Part shown: positions 43,861 through 55,274 of the stretch, in pieces
Position numbering within the stretch: position 1 is the first letter of the stretch
Layout: each line of letters starts with the position of its first letter
Assembly (NCBI GenBank): GCA_905116865.2
Contig: CAJHNH020006667.1
Coordinates: forward strand, 1,471,012 to 1,535,011
Source of the DNA: Candidula unifasciata
Lineage: Eukaryota; Mollusca; Gastropoda; Stylommatophora; Geomitridae
Reading direction: 5' to 3'
DNA: 64,000 nucleotides
The notes under the pieces: model-generated
Told to the model about the DNA's origin: nothing
Seen by the model: only the letters and a program-made list of their open reading frames with translations
The model's database searches: none
Program-made: the position numbers and the translations under genes

Positions 43861-44190
43861 TTTTTTTTTTTTAACATGAACATATTTATTTTTTCAAATG
43901 TGATATTCATTTTATGAGCGGGCATTGGGTCCCTTCTTGCGTCCAAACCCAGCAACAACATTCACAAAGCGTCTGTTGTACTGCATGCGGCGCTTGGCAC
44001 GGCCAGTTCTCCTCTTCTTCTTCTCTTGCTTTTCAACTTTTGGGGTCTGTCCACGGACTTTGCCGGCACGGGCCAAACTACCATGGACTTTGCCTCCAAG
44101 CAATCTCAGTTCAACACTCAAAGTTGACTCGTCTCTGAAAGCAGCCAGCTTGTAGGTGGTGCACAAAGATAACGCTTGACTGTATGAACC
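43861..44190 (-). pseudogene. FAU: Processed retrocopy of Fubi-eS30 (FAU) mRNA
   Basis: FAU encodes a ubiquitin-like protein (Fubi) fused to ribosomal protein eS30 of the 40S subunit, cleaved after a Gly-Gly. Here the minus strand has the Fubi end [14 protein letters not shown], then an eS30 part of exactly 59 codons (44091 down to 43915) starting [20 protein letters not shown] and ending KKGPNARS with TAA at 43912-43914. That is the usual eS30 length. It contains the basic [16 protein letters not shown] core. No intron interrupts it. An AATAAA signal (43885-43890) lies 12 bp upstream of an A12 tail (43861-43872). The Fubi part upstream of DEST aligns only in pieces, so it is 5'-decayed or truncated. 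The frame continues open upstream into hAT sequence (to 44409). Retrocopy by structure. Whether it is transcribed is unknown. Confidence 0.9.
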
Positions 44191-44367
44191 AAGGTGGGAA
44201 ATCTTAATATGTTTATTTGCCACCAGTCCAGAAACGGGTGTAAGGTAACCACTATTCGTATTCGGCCAGACCGCAACTATTCGGCCGAATACCGAATAGT
44301 TATTAGGTCCACTATTCGGCCCCGAAGCGAATACGAAGCGAATATTCGGTACAGCCCTAGTTATTAC

Positions 44368-44531
44368 TGAAACTACTACTGAAACTACTGCTGCTGCTAC
44401 CACCACCACTGCTACTACTACTGCAGTTTGTGTGTGTGCGCTGAATTAACCCTAAATGGACAACGACATAATATAATCGTCTCTATCATAATTAACATTG
44501 TGATAATCATGACCGGTAAAAAAGCAATCAT
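44368..44531. other. Trinucleotide tract and unassigned sequence
   Basis: (ACT/GCT/CCA)n to about 44420, the continuation of the target tract at 42746-42854, then unassigned AT-rich sequence. Confidence 0.6.
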
Positions 44532-45041
44532 TTAACTTGGAGAATAGCTGCGAACTTTAGATTTAAATTTTAAAAAATATATAACCATGGGGAAAAACAG
44601 TTGTAACTGTGTGTAAATAAAATAGCTGACACATGTTACAACCTGCAGAAGCCAAGACACCAGCCAGAGACAGCGTTCTTGTTTGTCCTGAGCAGGAACG
44701 ACTGTTAAGGCTCGTTTTAGGGCCTTTTCATGTCCAAAGTCAGTGTGATTGTTCATCTGCCTATGCAAACGTTTGAAGATAAACTGGCACACACAGGACA
44801 GTTCAGAACAGCAAACGTTTGCGCGTGAGAATCTGTAACGGACGTTTTTGGAGGTTTTCTCAGATGCTCCGTTTGTACTTTGAATTGTAAAAGCATCATG
44901 GACAAAGTGGCCGGGAGCAAACTGCTTCCACCTCTGTGTCATTTTTGTCACGCCACTAGCGTCCAGTGTCAGCAGGCAGGTGGTACTGGCAACAACTCGT
45001 GAATAATGTATGGCCGTTTTAATATAATATAAAGATTTCAC
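44532..45041 (-). other. Unclassified 169-codon frame in repeat family H
   Basis: The longest minus-strand frame here that is not simple repeat. It begins at an ATG and includes SGVTKMTQRWKQFAPGHFVH, IQSTNGASEKTSKN and HRQMNNHTDFGHEKALKRAL. A Cys-rich part followed by H-x5-H faintly suggests a damaged C2H2 finger in a shifted frame. The IQSTNGA region recurs at 20-230 minus, so it probably belongs to an interspersed repeat. No promoter, splice or coding-bias evidence supports a host gene. Confidence 0.35.
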
Positions 45042-45724
45042 ACGATGGTCTCACTGCCAGTTGTGAAGTACTGTAGAAAGTTTTCCCAGTCGGCCAAAAA
45101 ACATGGAAATGATGAGTGTTATGGAAATTTAACCATACTAAAAGCTTCTTCATCGCCACTTTACGTTATCACCGCCAAACATGGAAATACAAAAAGCACA
45201 AAAAAAAAAAAAAAAACTACATGTTTAAAAAAAGTACATGTCTCCAAATGGTCACTCACAAAACAAGAAGGTACAGGGTCTTGTATTCTAGCATTAGAGT
45301 GAAGGTTGGAACAAGACCGTACCCGAATTACTCTAAAAGACAGAGAAAGTAGTGATTTGGCCATCTGATATTAATGCAGTGCGATCAGTCTATACAGGAG
45401 GCATTCTACAATAGAACTCCTGGGCTGAAGAAGATCAAGAAAGAGATGGATGGGCGGTGTAGTTGAATCCTGCAATAAGATTAACAAATCCATTTCTCGG
45501 GCAATTCGAGAAGCACAATTCAAATAAAGAAAACCACGGCACTAGACTACAACAACTCGATAACGGTGAGACGAAAACTTACGGCGCAAAATCATCGACA
45601 GTTAAGAAGCAATTCAACAGAATATGAAACATGTGCGATTGTTAGCTTGGATAGGGAAAGAAGAAATGTGCAGCACATTCCTCGCACAGATGTGCGCTTT
45701 AATTTCCAAAACATTGGATTGAAA
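45042..45724. other. Unassigned sequence
   Basis: A-run at 45201-45216. An A-rich stretch at 45480-45700 may be decayed retrotransposon. Nothing firm. Confidence 0.4.
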
Positions 45725-45955
45725 GTTTATGTGGCGAAGTGGTCAGACCGTTTGCTTCGCGGTCTGAAGGTGGTAGGATCGTGTCACAGACGCTTCGTTC
45801 GGTTCCCGAGTGCAGTTTTTTCGGGGAGATCCCCGGGGATCCTCACTATGTAGTTCGTGCTTTGTGCGATAGACGGCTGGCCTTTCTGTGGAGAGAAACC
45901 CACCCTTGTGGGATAACCCGGTACAATGACGTCGATCTCCTTGACTTTAACTTAC
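45725..45955 (+). mobile_element. SINE-D, tRNA-derived
   Basis: GTGGCGAAGTGGTCAGACCG (A box), GGTAGGATCGTGTCAC and GTTCGGTTCCCGAGTGC (B-box region), then TTTTTTCGGGGAGATCCCCG, GATAGACGGCTGGCCTTTCT and a terminal GTCGATCTCCTTGACTTTAA. Related to 9142-9310 minus. Confidence 0.65.
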
Positions 45956-46036
45956 CCTAGTATTTATAACTAGTCATGCACAAAATTCAACAGAATAACC
46001 AGCTATCCATAAATTCAACAAGAAGCTATTCAAAGC

Positions 46037-46100
46037 ACACACAACAACAGCATCAACAACAACAACAACAACGACAACAACAGCAACATCAACAAACAAA
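46037..46100. repeat. (CAA)n-rich tract
   Basis: CAACAA with CAT/CGA interruptions, producing a Gln-rich frame at 45976-46161. There is no evidence that it is a gene. Confidence 0.85.
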
Positions 46101-46469
46101 CATAATGCAGTGTATGAGACACATTTCCAATGCCTTAAACATAGAATTTCCCGAAAACTGAGGAAAGTAGCAGATACAGTAAAAACTGAATTGGCTTCCA
46201 AACCACCTGTTGTCTCTCAGCTGAAGTGGGAACATCCACAGACGCAATAAAACCTTGTCGAAGCCAGATGTGCAGGACGAAAATTTGCAGCTATCGCAGC
46301 CAAGCTGTTATCTTGCTCGTGGTATATTTTGCTTCGAAAAGATTAAAGGAGGAGACCAATACACCCTGAAGCTGGTTACTTGGAAGCTATTGGATGTAAA
46401 TAGTTGCCCTGTTTAGGGTTTCCTAACCTCACTTCATCTTCTCCAGCGGCTGCTTCTGTTTCACCTTCT
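46101..46469. other. Unassigned sequence
   Basis: Nothing recognised. Confidence 0.4.
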
Positions 46470-46639
46470 CCTGCTCATCATCATCATCTTCATTTTCATC
46501 ATCATCATGATCATCATCATCATCTTCATCTTCTTCTTCTTCTTCTTCTTCTTCTTCTTCTTCTTCTTCTTCTTCTTCTTCTTCTTCTTCTTCTTCTTCT
46601 TCTTCTTCTTCTTCTTCTTCTTCTTCTTCTTCTTCTTCT
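46470..46639. repeat. (ATC)n then (TTC)n array
   Basis: ATC/TTC mixture then about 110 bp pure TTC. Leu and Phe frames are artefacts. Confidence 0.96.
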
Positions 46640-47214
46640 GCCTTACTTGGAGGAGACTTTACATCTCAGACCTCAACAAAGGTTATACTGCTTATGTTTG
46701 TTGCTTATATGTGTTGCCAAGGTATTCAAATTTTCACATACATTTATCTGTTTTCCTCTGTCTTTCCTGTAGTTCTCATATGATTTTAATGCTCCTATTC
46801 AACGCTTTAACGGATCTAGCAGCCCCCCCCCCCCCACCCCAACACGACTAAGCTTTTTGTTGTCTATGTCTATCAATGAACTAATGAGTGAATGAATGAT
46901 TGGACCTCACCGCACCCGGGGTATTCTCGCAGCTGCTTTGTTGCCTCAATCATTAGCCAACGATGAGATCTATACAAATGGCGCCAGTTGCAACTGTACA
47001 ATGTTCATAATATTCTCAACACCGTTGAACAATCACACAGACAAGCTCATCTACTGCATCCAGTCGCTTTAGCTCTAACTGTCTGACAATGTTCAAACAG
47101 AAGAATATTAGAGCCAAATAATCATGGTAGCTATATGGTTTATCTCCATAATGAGGTGACAAATTCGTCCTGACTAATGCTTTGAAGGAAGTGAAGATTG
47201 TTTCCGAACTCTAC
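46640..47214. other. Unassigned sequence
   Basis: C-run at 46823-46836. Nothing else was recognised. Confidence 0.4.
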
Positions 47215-47575
47215 AGTTCTTCCCTGAGTGGTTCCGGGGCCACAATTTGGGAAAAACAAGAAAAGACCCACTGCCTTCCCAACAGGCACATCGTAAAAAT
47301 CGACTAACTGGGGGCTTCCTTCGAAGTCAAAGTGCATCTGCATGAGAATAAAGAAACCAACAGTGTACATAAAAATAAATCAAATCCGTGAAACGGATGT
47401 GCAAGCAACCCTCAGGTTCTGGAATAAGACTAGACCAACAACGAGAGGTTTCCGCTGGAGTTTACAGCCGGTGAACGTAAGGAAGTAGAGAAACTCTACA
47501 GTTTTGTTTTTGAGTGGACGAACAACCAGAAGTGTCCACTGGAGTTTACATCCGATGAATGTGAGGAAGCAGGGG
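47215..47575 (+). mobile_element. SINE-C with duplicated 3' part
   Basis: CCCTGAGTGGTTCCGGGGCC, GACCCACTGCCTTCC, CGTAAAAATCGACTAACTGG, AGTGCATCTGCATGAG, GGATGTGCAAGCAACCCTCA, AGTTTACAGCCGGTGAACGT and a GGAAGTAGAG tail. It is followed by a second, shorter 3' segment (GTGGACGAACAACCAGAAGT to GAATGTGAGGAAGCAGG). AACTCTACAGTTTTG or AACTCTACAGTTTGG follows each segment, so the 3' end is tandemly duplicated with its flank. Confidence 0.7.
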
Positions 47576-47681
47576 AACTCTACAGTTTGGTTCTTGCGTA
47601 AACGTTCTTGAGATCCTTGGCAATGACAGATAACAGAGTTTCATACTTCGTGAGTCGTTCTCGAAAGGCGACCAGTCTATC

Positions 47682-48117
<436 letters not shown>

Positions 48118-48290
48118 CTTGGGCGCATCGGGCATATGGGAAGAGCATCAATATTTTTACAGACCAATTGGCACTAGGTGGGTAATATGGTCAGCATTAT
48201 GCCGGGGGTCTTTACTTCCCCGGAACATCCATCCTGGTACCGATTTTAGGCTGGGTCGAACTGAGACGCCCCATACCATCATAAAAAATC
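48118..48290 (-). mobile_element. SINE-B 3' half
   Basis: The plus strand shows GGGCGCATCGGGCATATGGG, TTTACAGACCAATTGGCAC, GGTGGGTAATATGGTCAGCA, TCTTTACTTCCCCGGAACAT and TTTTAGGCTGGGTCGAAC, the complement of SINE-B. Confidence 0.75.
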
Positions 48291-48294
48291 TACG

Positions 48295-48372
48295 CAGCCA
48301 GCAGTGGGTTTCGATTGTGGTATGTTGAAACTAAGAGTCGGACTCACAACGCCTAAGCCACGGACAACGCAC
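48295..48372 (-). mobile_element. SINE-A head fragment
   Basis: The complement reads GTCCGTGGCTTAGGCGTTGT and GAGTCCGACTCTTAG. GTGGCTTAGGCGTTG is the SINE-A A-box region. It abuts a SINE-B fragment in the same orientation. Confidence 0.55.
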
Positions 48373-49611
48373 GGTTTGACCTATGCCTGATTAAAATACA
48401 AATATAACACTCACACCGCTACTGCTGTTTTTCTTTTCTTTTTAAATCTTTTGGGGGATGGGTTTAAGCGTACGTACACACTGATATACTGATATACCAT
48501 ATATATATGGGGGCCGAGTGCACCCTGAAATTTTTCTCGGTGTTTGTAATGTTCTCAGACACACAGGGGATAGACACAAAGACAACATTGGGGGTTGGGG
48601 GTGGAGTGGAATAAGCCTTCTTTCAAATTTTCTAGGGGCGGGCTCTAAAAGCCTAAGCATTGTTTGAGTGTGTGTGTGTGTATGTGTTTGCGTGAGGTTT
48701 AACTGTATAAAAATACCGTAATTTTTACGATGGTCTCCCCATTTGCACACCGCTACACACTAGCTCGCTTATGATTGGACGACCTACTGACCACATCACT
48801 ACTGATAGGTCGGCCTCGAGCGATCCGACTTTCACACAAGGTCACGAGGATATTCCGCACTCGCGCTCATATCGCATGTTGTATATTTCACCATGCCAGA
48901 GCTTTTACCACTTCTGAAACATGTAGATACTGTGTCTAACACACAACTCCCCAGAGAGTGACAAAACCTATGTCACAGGCAGTCTCTTTCTCGGAAATAA
49001 AAACGTAAATACCAGACAACAACAGACTGCGACACCCATAACCTCGACCACGGTAGACTAGTCCAACCAACTTATCAATGGAGTTAACCTACAACTGGTG
49101 CTGTGCAAATGGAGGACCATAGCAAAAATAACCAAATAGACTTAACAAGAGAAATTCTAGATTCTGTTGATTGGATTGGGGGGGGGGGGGGGGGGGGGGT
49201 AGCGAATTACACATTTTCTAAGACTGGGACTGAGACTCTCTAAAAATGTTTTTTTTTTTTTTTCAGGGGCGCTCAAGGAGCACAAGGTTCCAGCACCACA
49301 GCTTTAACTTCTCGAAGCGCAGAAACCAGAAAGAAGGGTGTGCATAACCGGCACCAAAATTTCAGTCTAATCATCCATCCTGCAGCTCGCCAAGAGTTAC
49401 GGTTGGTCATCACGTGCGATCATTGGATTCTTATATCAGGACTACTTGGTCTGTGACCCTATTATGACACATTAGCTAAAATATGCCATATCGTTGTTTG
49501 CTGATTTTTATTTTCCTATAAAGTTTGCCAAGTTTTTGAGCTCATTCCTCATTCGCAAAGATTATAGGGTAGGCAGGAAAGATTAGAAAGTAAATATAAA
49601 AGATAAGAGGG
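48373..49611. other. Unassigned sequence with poly(G)
   Basis: G-run of about 20 at 49180-49199. Short (GT)n at 48669-48692. No gene was recognised. Confidence 0.45.
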
Positions 49612-49945
49612 GGTTAGCAAAGATGAGAGGTGAGTAGCAAAGATGAGAGGTGAGTAGCAAAGATGAGAGGGCGAGTTACAAAGATGAGAAGGTGAACGGA
49701 CGAAATATAAAGGTAAGTAACACAGATCAGAAGAAGAGTAGCAAAGATTAGAAGGTAAGCAGCAAAGATGAGAAGATAAGTAGAAAAGATTAGAAGATGA
49801 GCAGCGAAAAAAAAGGTAAGTAGCAAAGATGAGAAAATGAGTAACGTAGATGATAAAGTGAACAGCAAAGATGGAAATTTGAGTAGCAAAGATAATTAAA
49901 ATAGGTCAGTAGATGAGAAGGTGACAGCAAAGATGAGAAGCAGCA
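49612..49945. repeat. About 20-bp minisatellite, degenerate
   Basis: Units around GTGAGTAGCAAAGATGAGAG repeat about 15 times with 19-25 bp spacing. The best-conserved units lie at 49615-49670. Confidence 0.9.
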
Positions 49946-50057
49946 AATATGCAAACAGAAAATCCTGGGCTGATCATATGAGAGATCAGGCAGGTACATC
50001 ACTGTCCCATGTATATCTACTGCTAAAGTAGAGGAGTGAAAAATGTTTAGTAATAAG

Positions 50058-50234
50058 GTATCTTCTTCTTCCTCTTCCTCTTCTTCTTTCTCTTCCTCCT
50101 CTTCTTCTTTTTCTTTTTCTTCTTCTTCTTCTTCTTCTTCTTCTTCTTCTTCTTCTTCTTCTTCTTCTTCTTCTTCTTCTTCTTCTTCTTCTTCTTCTTC
50201 TTCTTCTTCTACTTCTTCTTCTTTTTCCACTTCT

Positions 50235-50266
<32 letters not shown>

Positions 50267-50294
50267 TTCTACTTCTTCTTCTTTTTCCACTTCT

Positions 50295-50326
<32 letters not shown>

Positions 50327-50418
50327 TTCTTCTTCTTCTTCTTCTTCTTCTTCTTCTTCTTCTTCTTCTTCTTCTTCTTCTTCTTCTTCTTCTTCTTCTT
50401 TTTCTTCTTCTTCTTTTT
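50058..50418. repeat. (TTC)n array next to SINE-C
   Basis: About 360 bp TTC with two copies of a TTCTACTTCTTCTTCTTTTT plus CCACTTC segment about 67 bp apart (50205 and 50272), so segmental duplication as well as slippage built the array. It ends directly at the SINE-C 3' end. Confidence 0.97.
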
Positions 50419-50690
50419 CGATCACCGGCTGTAAGCTCTGGTGAAAAGTCCCGGTTGTTCGTTCATTTGGGCTTTAGCTTTGTGCCAGGGCCTGAGTTGT
50501 GAGTGTACATCCGTTTTACTGTCTTATATATGTGCAGCTAGTTGTTCCTTGCCCCTCCGACGACACTCCGACTTCGAAGGAAGTCCCCAGTTAGTCGACT
50601 TCTACGACATGCTTGCTGGGAAAGCAGTGGGTCTATTCTGGTTTTCTCCCCACAATAGGGTCCGGGAACACACATGGGGATATTAAGGTA
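50419..50690 (-). mobile_element. SINE-C, near full length
   Basis: The plus strand reads ATCACCGGCTGTAAGCTCTG, AGTCCCGGTTGTTCGTTCAT, GTACATCCGTTTTACTG, CTCCGACTTCGAAGGAAGTC, AGTTAGTCGACTTCTACGAC, GCAGTGGGTCTATTCTGGTT, CCCCACAATAGGGTCC. Its (GAA)n tail is the 360-bp array at 50058-50418. Confidence 0.8.
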
Positions 50691-51639
50691 TCAATCTGGG
50701 CACCTTGAATACACCTATATACAAATATACCCCAGCAGAATGCTGTTTTATTTCCACTTTCGAAAACCGTTTCGCTGAAAATTAAACAAAGAAAAATATT
50801 AACACAAATTAAAACGAGTATATTTACTCTCCTACGGCGCAGCTGTAACATACAAACGGGTGGGAACCAGCCGATTAAGCCCTGTGCTCAGAATCAACAG
50901 CTGCAGATGTTTCCAAGACTTGGACAACGCAAAAAAGCACACAATAGAGAAGAATGAAAAAAAAAAGAGCAAATACTTTTCTAAAGGCTTGAACCGAAGA
51001 GTGTATAATGGTAACTTGAAGTAGTTCACTAGTACTGACTTAAGGGCGTGAAAAGTTCATCTTTTCACTGACTCTAAGTTTGAACATCCACAACGAGGTG
51101 TGACTGTAAAACTATACTTTGATGACCCCCCGAGCTGTATTGACTCAGGTCTGTATTTCTCGTATGAGTAGCAATTCAGAAATGGTATGCTTTTGTCATG
51201 CAGATGCCTCACAGACTAAAGTGAGTTTATAGATACGGAAAATTGCTATTCTCATAATTTATGAAAACATCAATTAGAGTTTTAAAACGTGTAAAGTTAA
51301 GATGAAGATGGGTGTGGCAAAATATGGGTGTGGATTTTACATATAAGTAACACTCGGAGTACGGCACGCAATGTAAGTGGAAATGGCAGACGTTTGTTAA
51401 CGTAACAGGAGACGGACTATATATTAGTAGTTGAGAGAGAACAAACGAACGAACTTTGTTTTCAAAGGGTCACATATTAGGCACGCCTTACATTCGGCCC
51501 TTCCAAACTCCCATCTTTCACACAGCAGTTGTATTTCATCAATAAAGCATGTTATGTTCATGTAATAATATGCATATTATGAATTTCAATGAGAAAACAA
51601 AAGCATGGGTGGTAAAATATGTGCGCACATTCGCGCGCG
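50691..51639. other. Unassigned sequence
   Basis: Nothing recognised. Confidence 0.45.
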
Positions 51640-51837
51640 AACACACACACCCACATACACACGCAAACACATTCACTCACTCACATACATATATCACTCA
51701 CTCACACACATATAGGCACCCAATACACACACACATCCACATACACACGAACGTGCACACACACACACACGTACATACACACTCATACATACAAACACAC
51801 ATACATACACACATACACGCACACACACCAACGCATA

Positions 51838-51880
<43 letters not shown>
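51640..51880. repeat. Imperfect (CA)n then (GA)n
   Basis: (CA)n with CATA/CTCA interruptions for about 200 bp, then about 38 bp GA. Confidence 0.93.
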
Positions 51881-51885
<5 letters not shown>

Positions 51886-51888
<3 letters not shown>

Positions 51889-52050
51889 ACTGATTAGACA
51901 GACGGATTAGACAGACTGATTAGACAGACATGCAGACTGATTAGACAGACATTCAGACTGTTTAGACAGACAGACTGATTAGACAGACAGACCACTCGAG
52001 ACAGACAGACAAACCACTCAAGACAGACAGGCAGACCACTCGAGACAGAG
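51886..52050. repeat. GACAGACA-type minisatellite
   Basis: Units of GACTGATTAGACAGAC and CACTCGAGACAGACAGAC. Seven to eight imperfect copies. Confidence 0.88.
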
Positions 52051-53274
52051 AAATGTCTTGAAGGAAAAAGTGGCAGGCCGTCAGAAAATAAAATCATCTC
52101 TGTACACATAGCTTTCGATTTTCATGTTGTCTAGTGTGTTCTTCTATCTTTCTACTTCTTTCTATGAGTGCCGTTCACAATACTTTCTGTTACTTGATTA
52201 ATTCCTTCTAGAAACGGGTTTTAAAAAAAAAACAACCTAAACACATACACTGAGATTGATGACGTCATTAACGCTGACAACAACACAATACATAACACCC
52301 ATAGAATAGTGGTCTGAACTGGGGGTGGGGGAGAAGGGGGGGGGGTGTAATAAAATTATAGTACCAGTCTGTGCTTCTGAGGCTGTCGAGATTACCAAAA
52401 ATCCTAACCCCAACCCCAACCCACAACACCCCTAGAATATTGGACTTTCCCAGAAACTCATGGATTTCCGTTGTTTTTGGTGAATTAAAATAGCAAATAA
52501 TAAACTTAGTACATGACATCGTTAGACATGGTAAAAGACCCAACCGCACACGCGACTCTTACAGGGTTGTGTAAGCAGCTCCTGTGTATGTAATATACAC
52601 ATGCGTTTTTTGTTGTTGTTTGTTTGCTGTCATTATTGCCTCCTTTGGACATGAGCTACGTCATTCTGGGACTGAAAGAGTTACAAGAAGGAGTAAAGTA
52701 ATATTTTTTTTAACACGTTATTTACAACACCTACCGAGGAGTGCCGGTAGGTTTATCGAAATGCCAACCCAGAACCTGTCTGCGTTGCGCCACTGGTGTA
52801 AAGTAGTCCTTTAACTTCACAAACACGTATTCAATAACGTAATTCAATGTCACAAGTTAAAAACGAATAAATAAAATTCAACTTGATTCCTGACACGAGT
52901 AAAATCTGTTTCATTCATAATACATATTTCACTTGGGCAATACGGTGTTTGTTCAATGCGGCATGAAAGAACTCATTTTTCTGTCAGGATGATTTATTGC
53001 CAAGCGTGTGATCCCCTCTGTGAAGAAGTGCTTTCACCTGATATAATCTTACTTTCTTTGCTTGTACCAAATCCAACCTGGCATAAAACATCGCACGAGA
53101 GTACTGAAGTCATCAAAGTTCAAATGCCCCATCAACTATGTTGTTAAATTGTTTATGCGTGTTTTCCTGAATTCCAAAGCAGGTTCGTGCACCGACCGAA
53201 TGCATTGTGACCTGGGTTTTAGGGGAAAAACTAGTCAACAAAATGCAGAGAGTTAGTCACACTATGGTGTTTTT
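52051..53274. other. Unassigned sequence
   Basis: G-run at 52336-52346. A possible minus-strand tRNA-like head at 52735-52812 (B-box-like GGTTCTGGGTTGGCATTTC) is weak. Confidence 0.4.
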
Positions 53275-53515
53275 TTTTAATGGTTAGTTGCGTATCCTTT
53301 ACAGGACAGTGCAGAACCAACCGCAGCAGCCCTTGGCTGTTGTGTGGTTACTCTATGCAATTTTACGTCGAGTAGTTTGCCATTGCTTCTGGACGGTCAG
53401 CCCCTGATACTACTGTCGAAACCAACGCAAGCGCGAGGTCAACAGCTGGGATCGAACCCGGCACCCCGGCATTACGAAGCGTTCGCATCGACTTAGCCAC
53501 AGAGCCGACCTTTTT
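53275..53515 (-). mobile_element. SINE-A, near full length
   Basis: The plus strand has GGTTAGTTGCGTATCCTTTA, CAGGACAGTGCAGAACCAAC, GTTGTGTGGTTACTCTATGC, GAGTAGTTTGCCATTGCTTC, CTGTCGAAACCAACGCAAGC, CAGCTGGGATCGAACCC and CATCGACTTAGCCACAGAGC, the complement of the 26766 copy in full. No clear target duplication was found. Confidence 0.88.
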
Positions 53516-55274
53516 AAATTGAGAAAATATTGAATGTTTGGACACTTCCATTTGGTACCTAAATGCAGTGAGATGTTTTTAACGTTGTCAATATTTGCTT
53601 TGGTGTTAGAGAATAAAACACACTCTGAATTAGGGCGACGAATGGTCATACCGACGGAAGGATAAAAACATATACCAGGCAGACAAACGTACAGAGGGGC
53701 CGATGATTGGACTGACGTGTGGGACCAAAGGCAGGATGATCGGACCGACCAAACACGGACTGAGCAAAAGAAAGGAAAGAGAGACAAACGGAAAGCCAGA
53801 GTCAGACAAACAGATTTGAAGATAGACAGAATTGTTGCTTTTGTGGGATGGCCGACTGAATTCTAATCGCTAAAGTATGTGAACTTAGATAACTTAGTCT
53901 CATCTCAGAAGGCAACAGACTCATTTCCAGCCATATCAAAGCTTTGTAAATCATCATCATGCGAGATTGCCGTAAATAACTTAAGTCAACTGAGGGCAAC
54001 ATTATGCTGGAAAACACGGTGGACTACTCGCCATTCGGCAAACTAGTCTACCCAAAAGTAACGTAACACAACATATGACTCAACTGAAGTGAAGGAAGGT
54101 GAGCAAAAGTACAAACAAATTTTCGACAGAAGTCTTTCTGGTGGCACTTGCCCTCCTTTCTCGATGACAGAGTGTTATGTTATGCAATAGCGAGACACGG
54201 ACATCACAGAGCGTGTGACTAGCAAGATTCTCTCAAGTAATGCCTTGGAAGTGCATTCCCTCCATTGCACACAGACTTGTAGAGATCATGTGTTGCCGTG
54301 TAGCATGATCTCGTCTTTGTTTGCTCCAAATACAAGTAACATTAAAACGTTTGAAACAAAATCATGCTGCAGACGCGACCAGATCACAAGAGCAGTGCTT
54401 TGCCTGTCCGTCTGGTAGACCAACTGCCAACCATCGTTAAGAGCTTGTTTTGCGCTGTAATAAAATTAGGTTTTCATGTTGTTTTTCTTGTTCCTAGGAA
54501 ACGGTTAGTGACCTCTCTAATGCGCTCCTCTGACAAAGGTCTTCATCAACGATCAAAACAACAAGGGCAGTCCACATTATTTTCGACATCCCTTTTGATG
54601 AAGATCTATCCAGAATGCTTTGTTTGAATACACACAAAAAAAGAGATCTTTGCACGATCTAAAAGCTGATCCTGGTACAATGACCCAGGTTAGATTCCGT
54701 TCCCAGAACAAGCGAAAGGAGTGAGTGTGAGCAGGTGGGGCGAAAATATTGTAGGAGAGACTGTGTGAATAGATCCTAAATAAATACCTCATGAGAGTTA
54801 TTAATCTGCAAAAAAAGCTATAGTTTATTAAAAAAAATGACACGAACAATCATAAATTGCAGTTACTAAAAAGCAATAAATCTACGGTCAGTAAAGCCAT
54901 TAATCATTACCATCACCGTGTGTCATGTCGTTCAAAGAACACCGTTGTCATTAGAAACCGTCTAAAATAAACGAAATGTTCCCAGGACTCGAGCGTCTGC
55001 AATTGTCATTGTTAACTTTTGTTAACAATGTCAGCCAATTCACTGCCGTATTCATCGCATTCTGTCATTGTTACCCTTCGTCTTCGTTACTAATCATCCT
55101 ACTTTTCTCTCTCCCCCCACCCCCTCCCTCCAGCCCCACCCCTCCCTCCAGCCCAACCCCTTCCTTCTTCATTTGGAGTCGTGCAGCACCGGAAACATAA
55201 GATAATAAGAGAAATATTACGTATGTACAATCAAGAGTGCGACCGAAACGTCCAACAACAACTACACTCTAAGC
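53516..55274. other. Unassigned sequence
   Basis: A CCCTCCAGCCC(C/A)ACCCC duplication at 55125-55158. Nothing else was recognised. Confidence 0.45.

Larger units (their letters stand above)
42855..44359 (-). mobile_element. hAT transposon carrying LINE and eS30 retrocopy
   Basis: A 1505-bp unit with perfect 17-bp terminal inverted repeats, TAGGGCTGTACCGAATA at 42855-42871 and its complement at 44343-44359. It is flanked by a perfect 8-bp duplication GTTATTAC (42847-42854 and 44360-44367). Both subterminal regions are rich in (A)TTCGGCCGAATA motifs in both orientations, typical of hAT transposase-binding repeats. Inside, on the minus strand, lie a FAU retrocopy (43861-44190), a hAT dimerisation-domain relic (43775-43858) and a LINE 3' end (42943-43700). 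There is no intact transposase, so it can only be non-autonomous. Terminal sequence and target site (T at 2, A at 7) fit the Ac group of hAT elements. Confidence 0.93.

Noticed and set aside
43915..44409. Native intact FAU gene
   Set aside because: It lacks introns, ends in a poly(A) tail, sits inside a transposon, and its Fubi part is not recoverable beyond the last residues.
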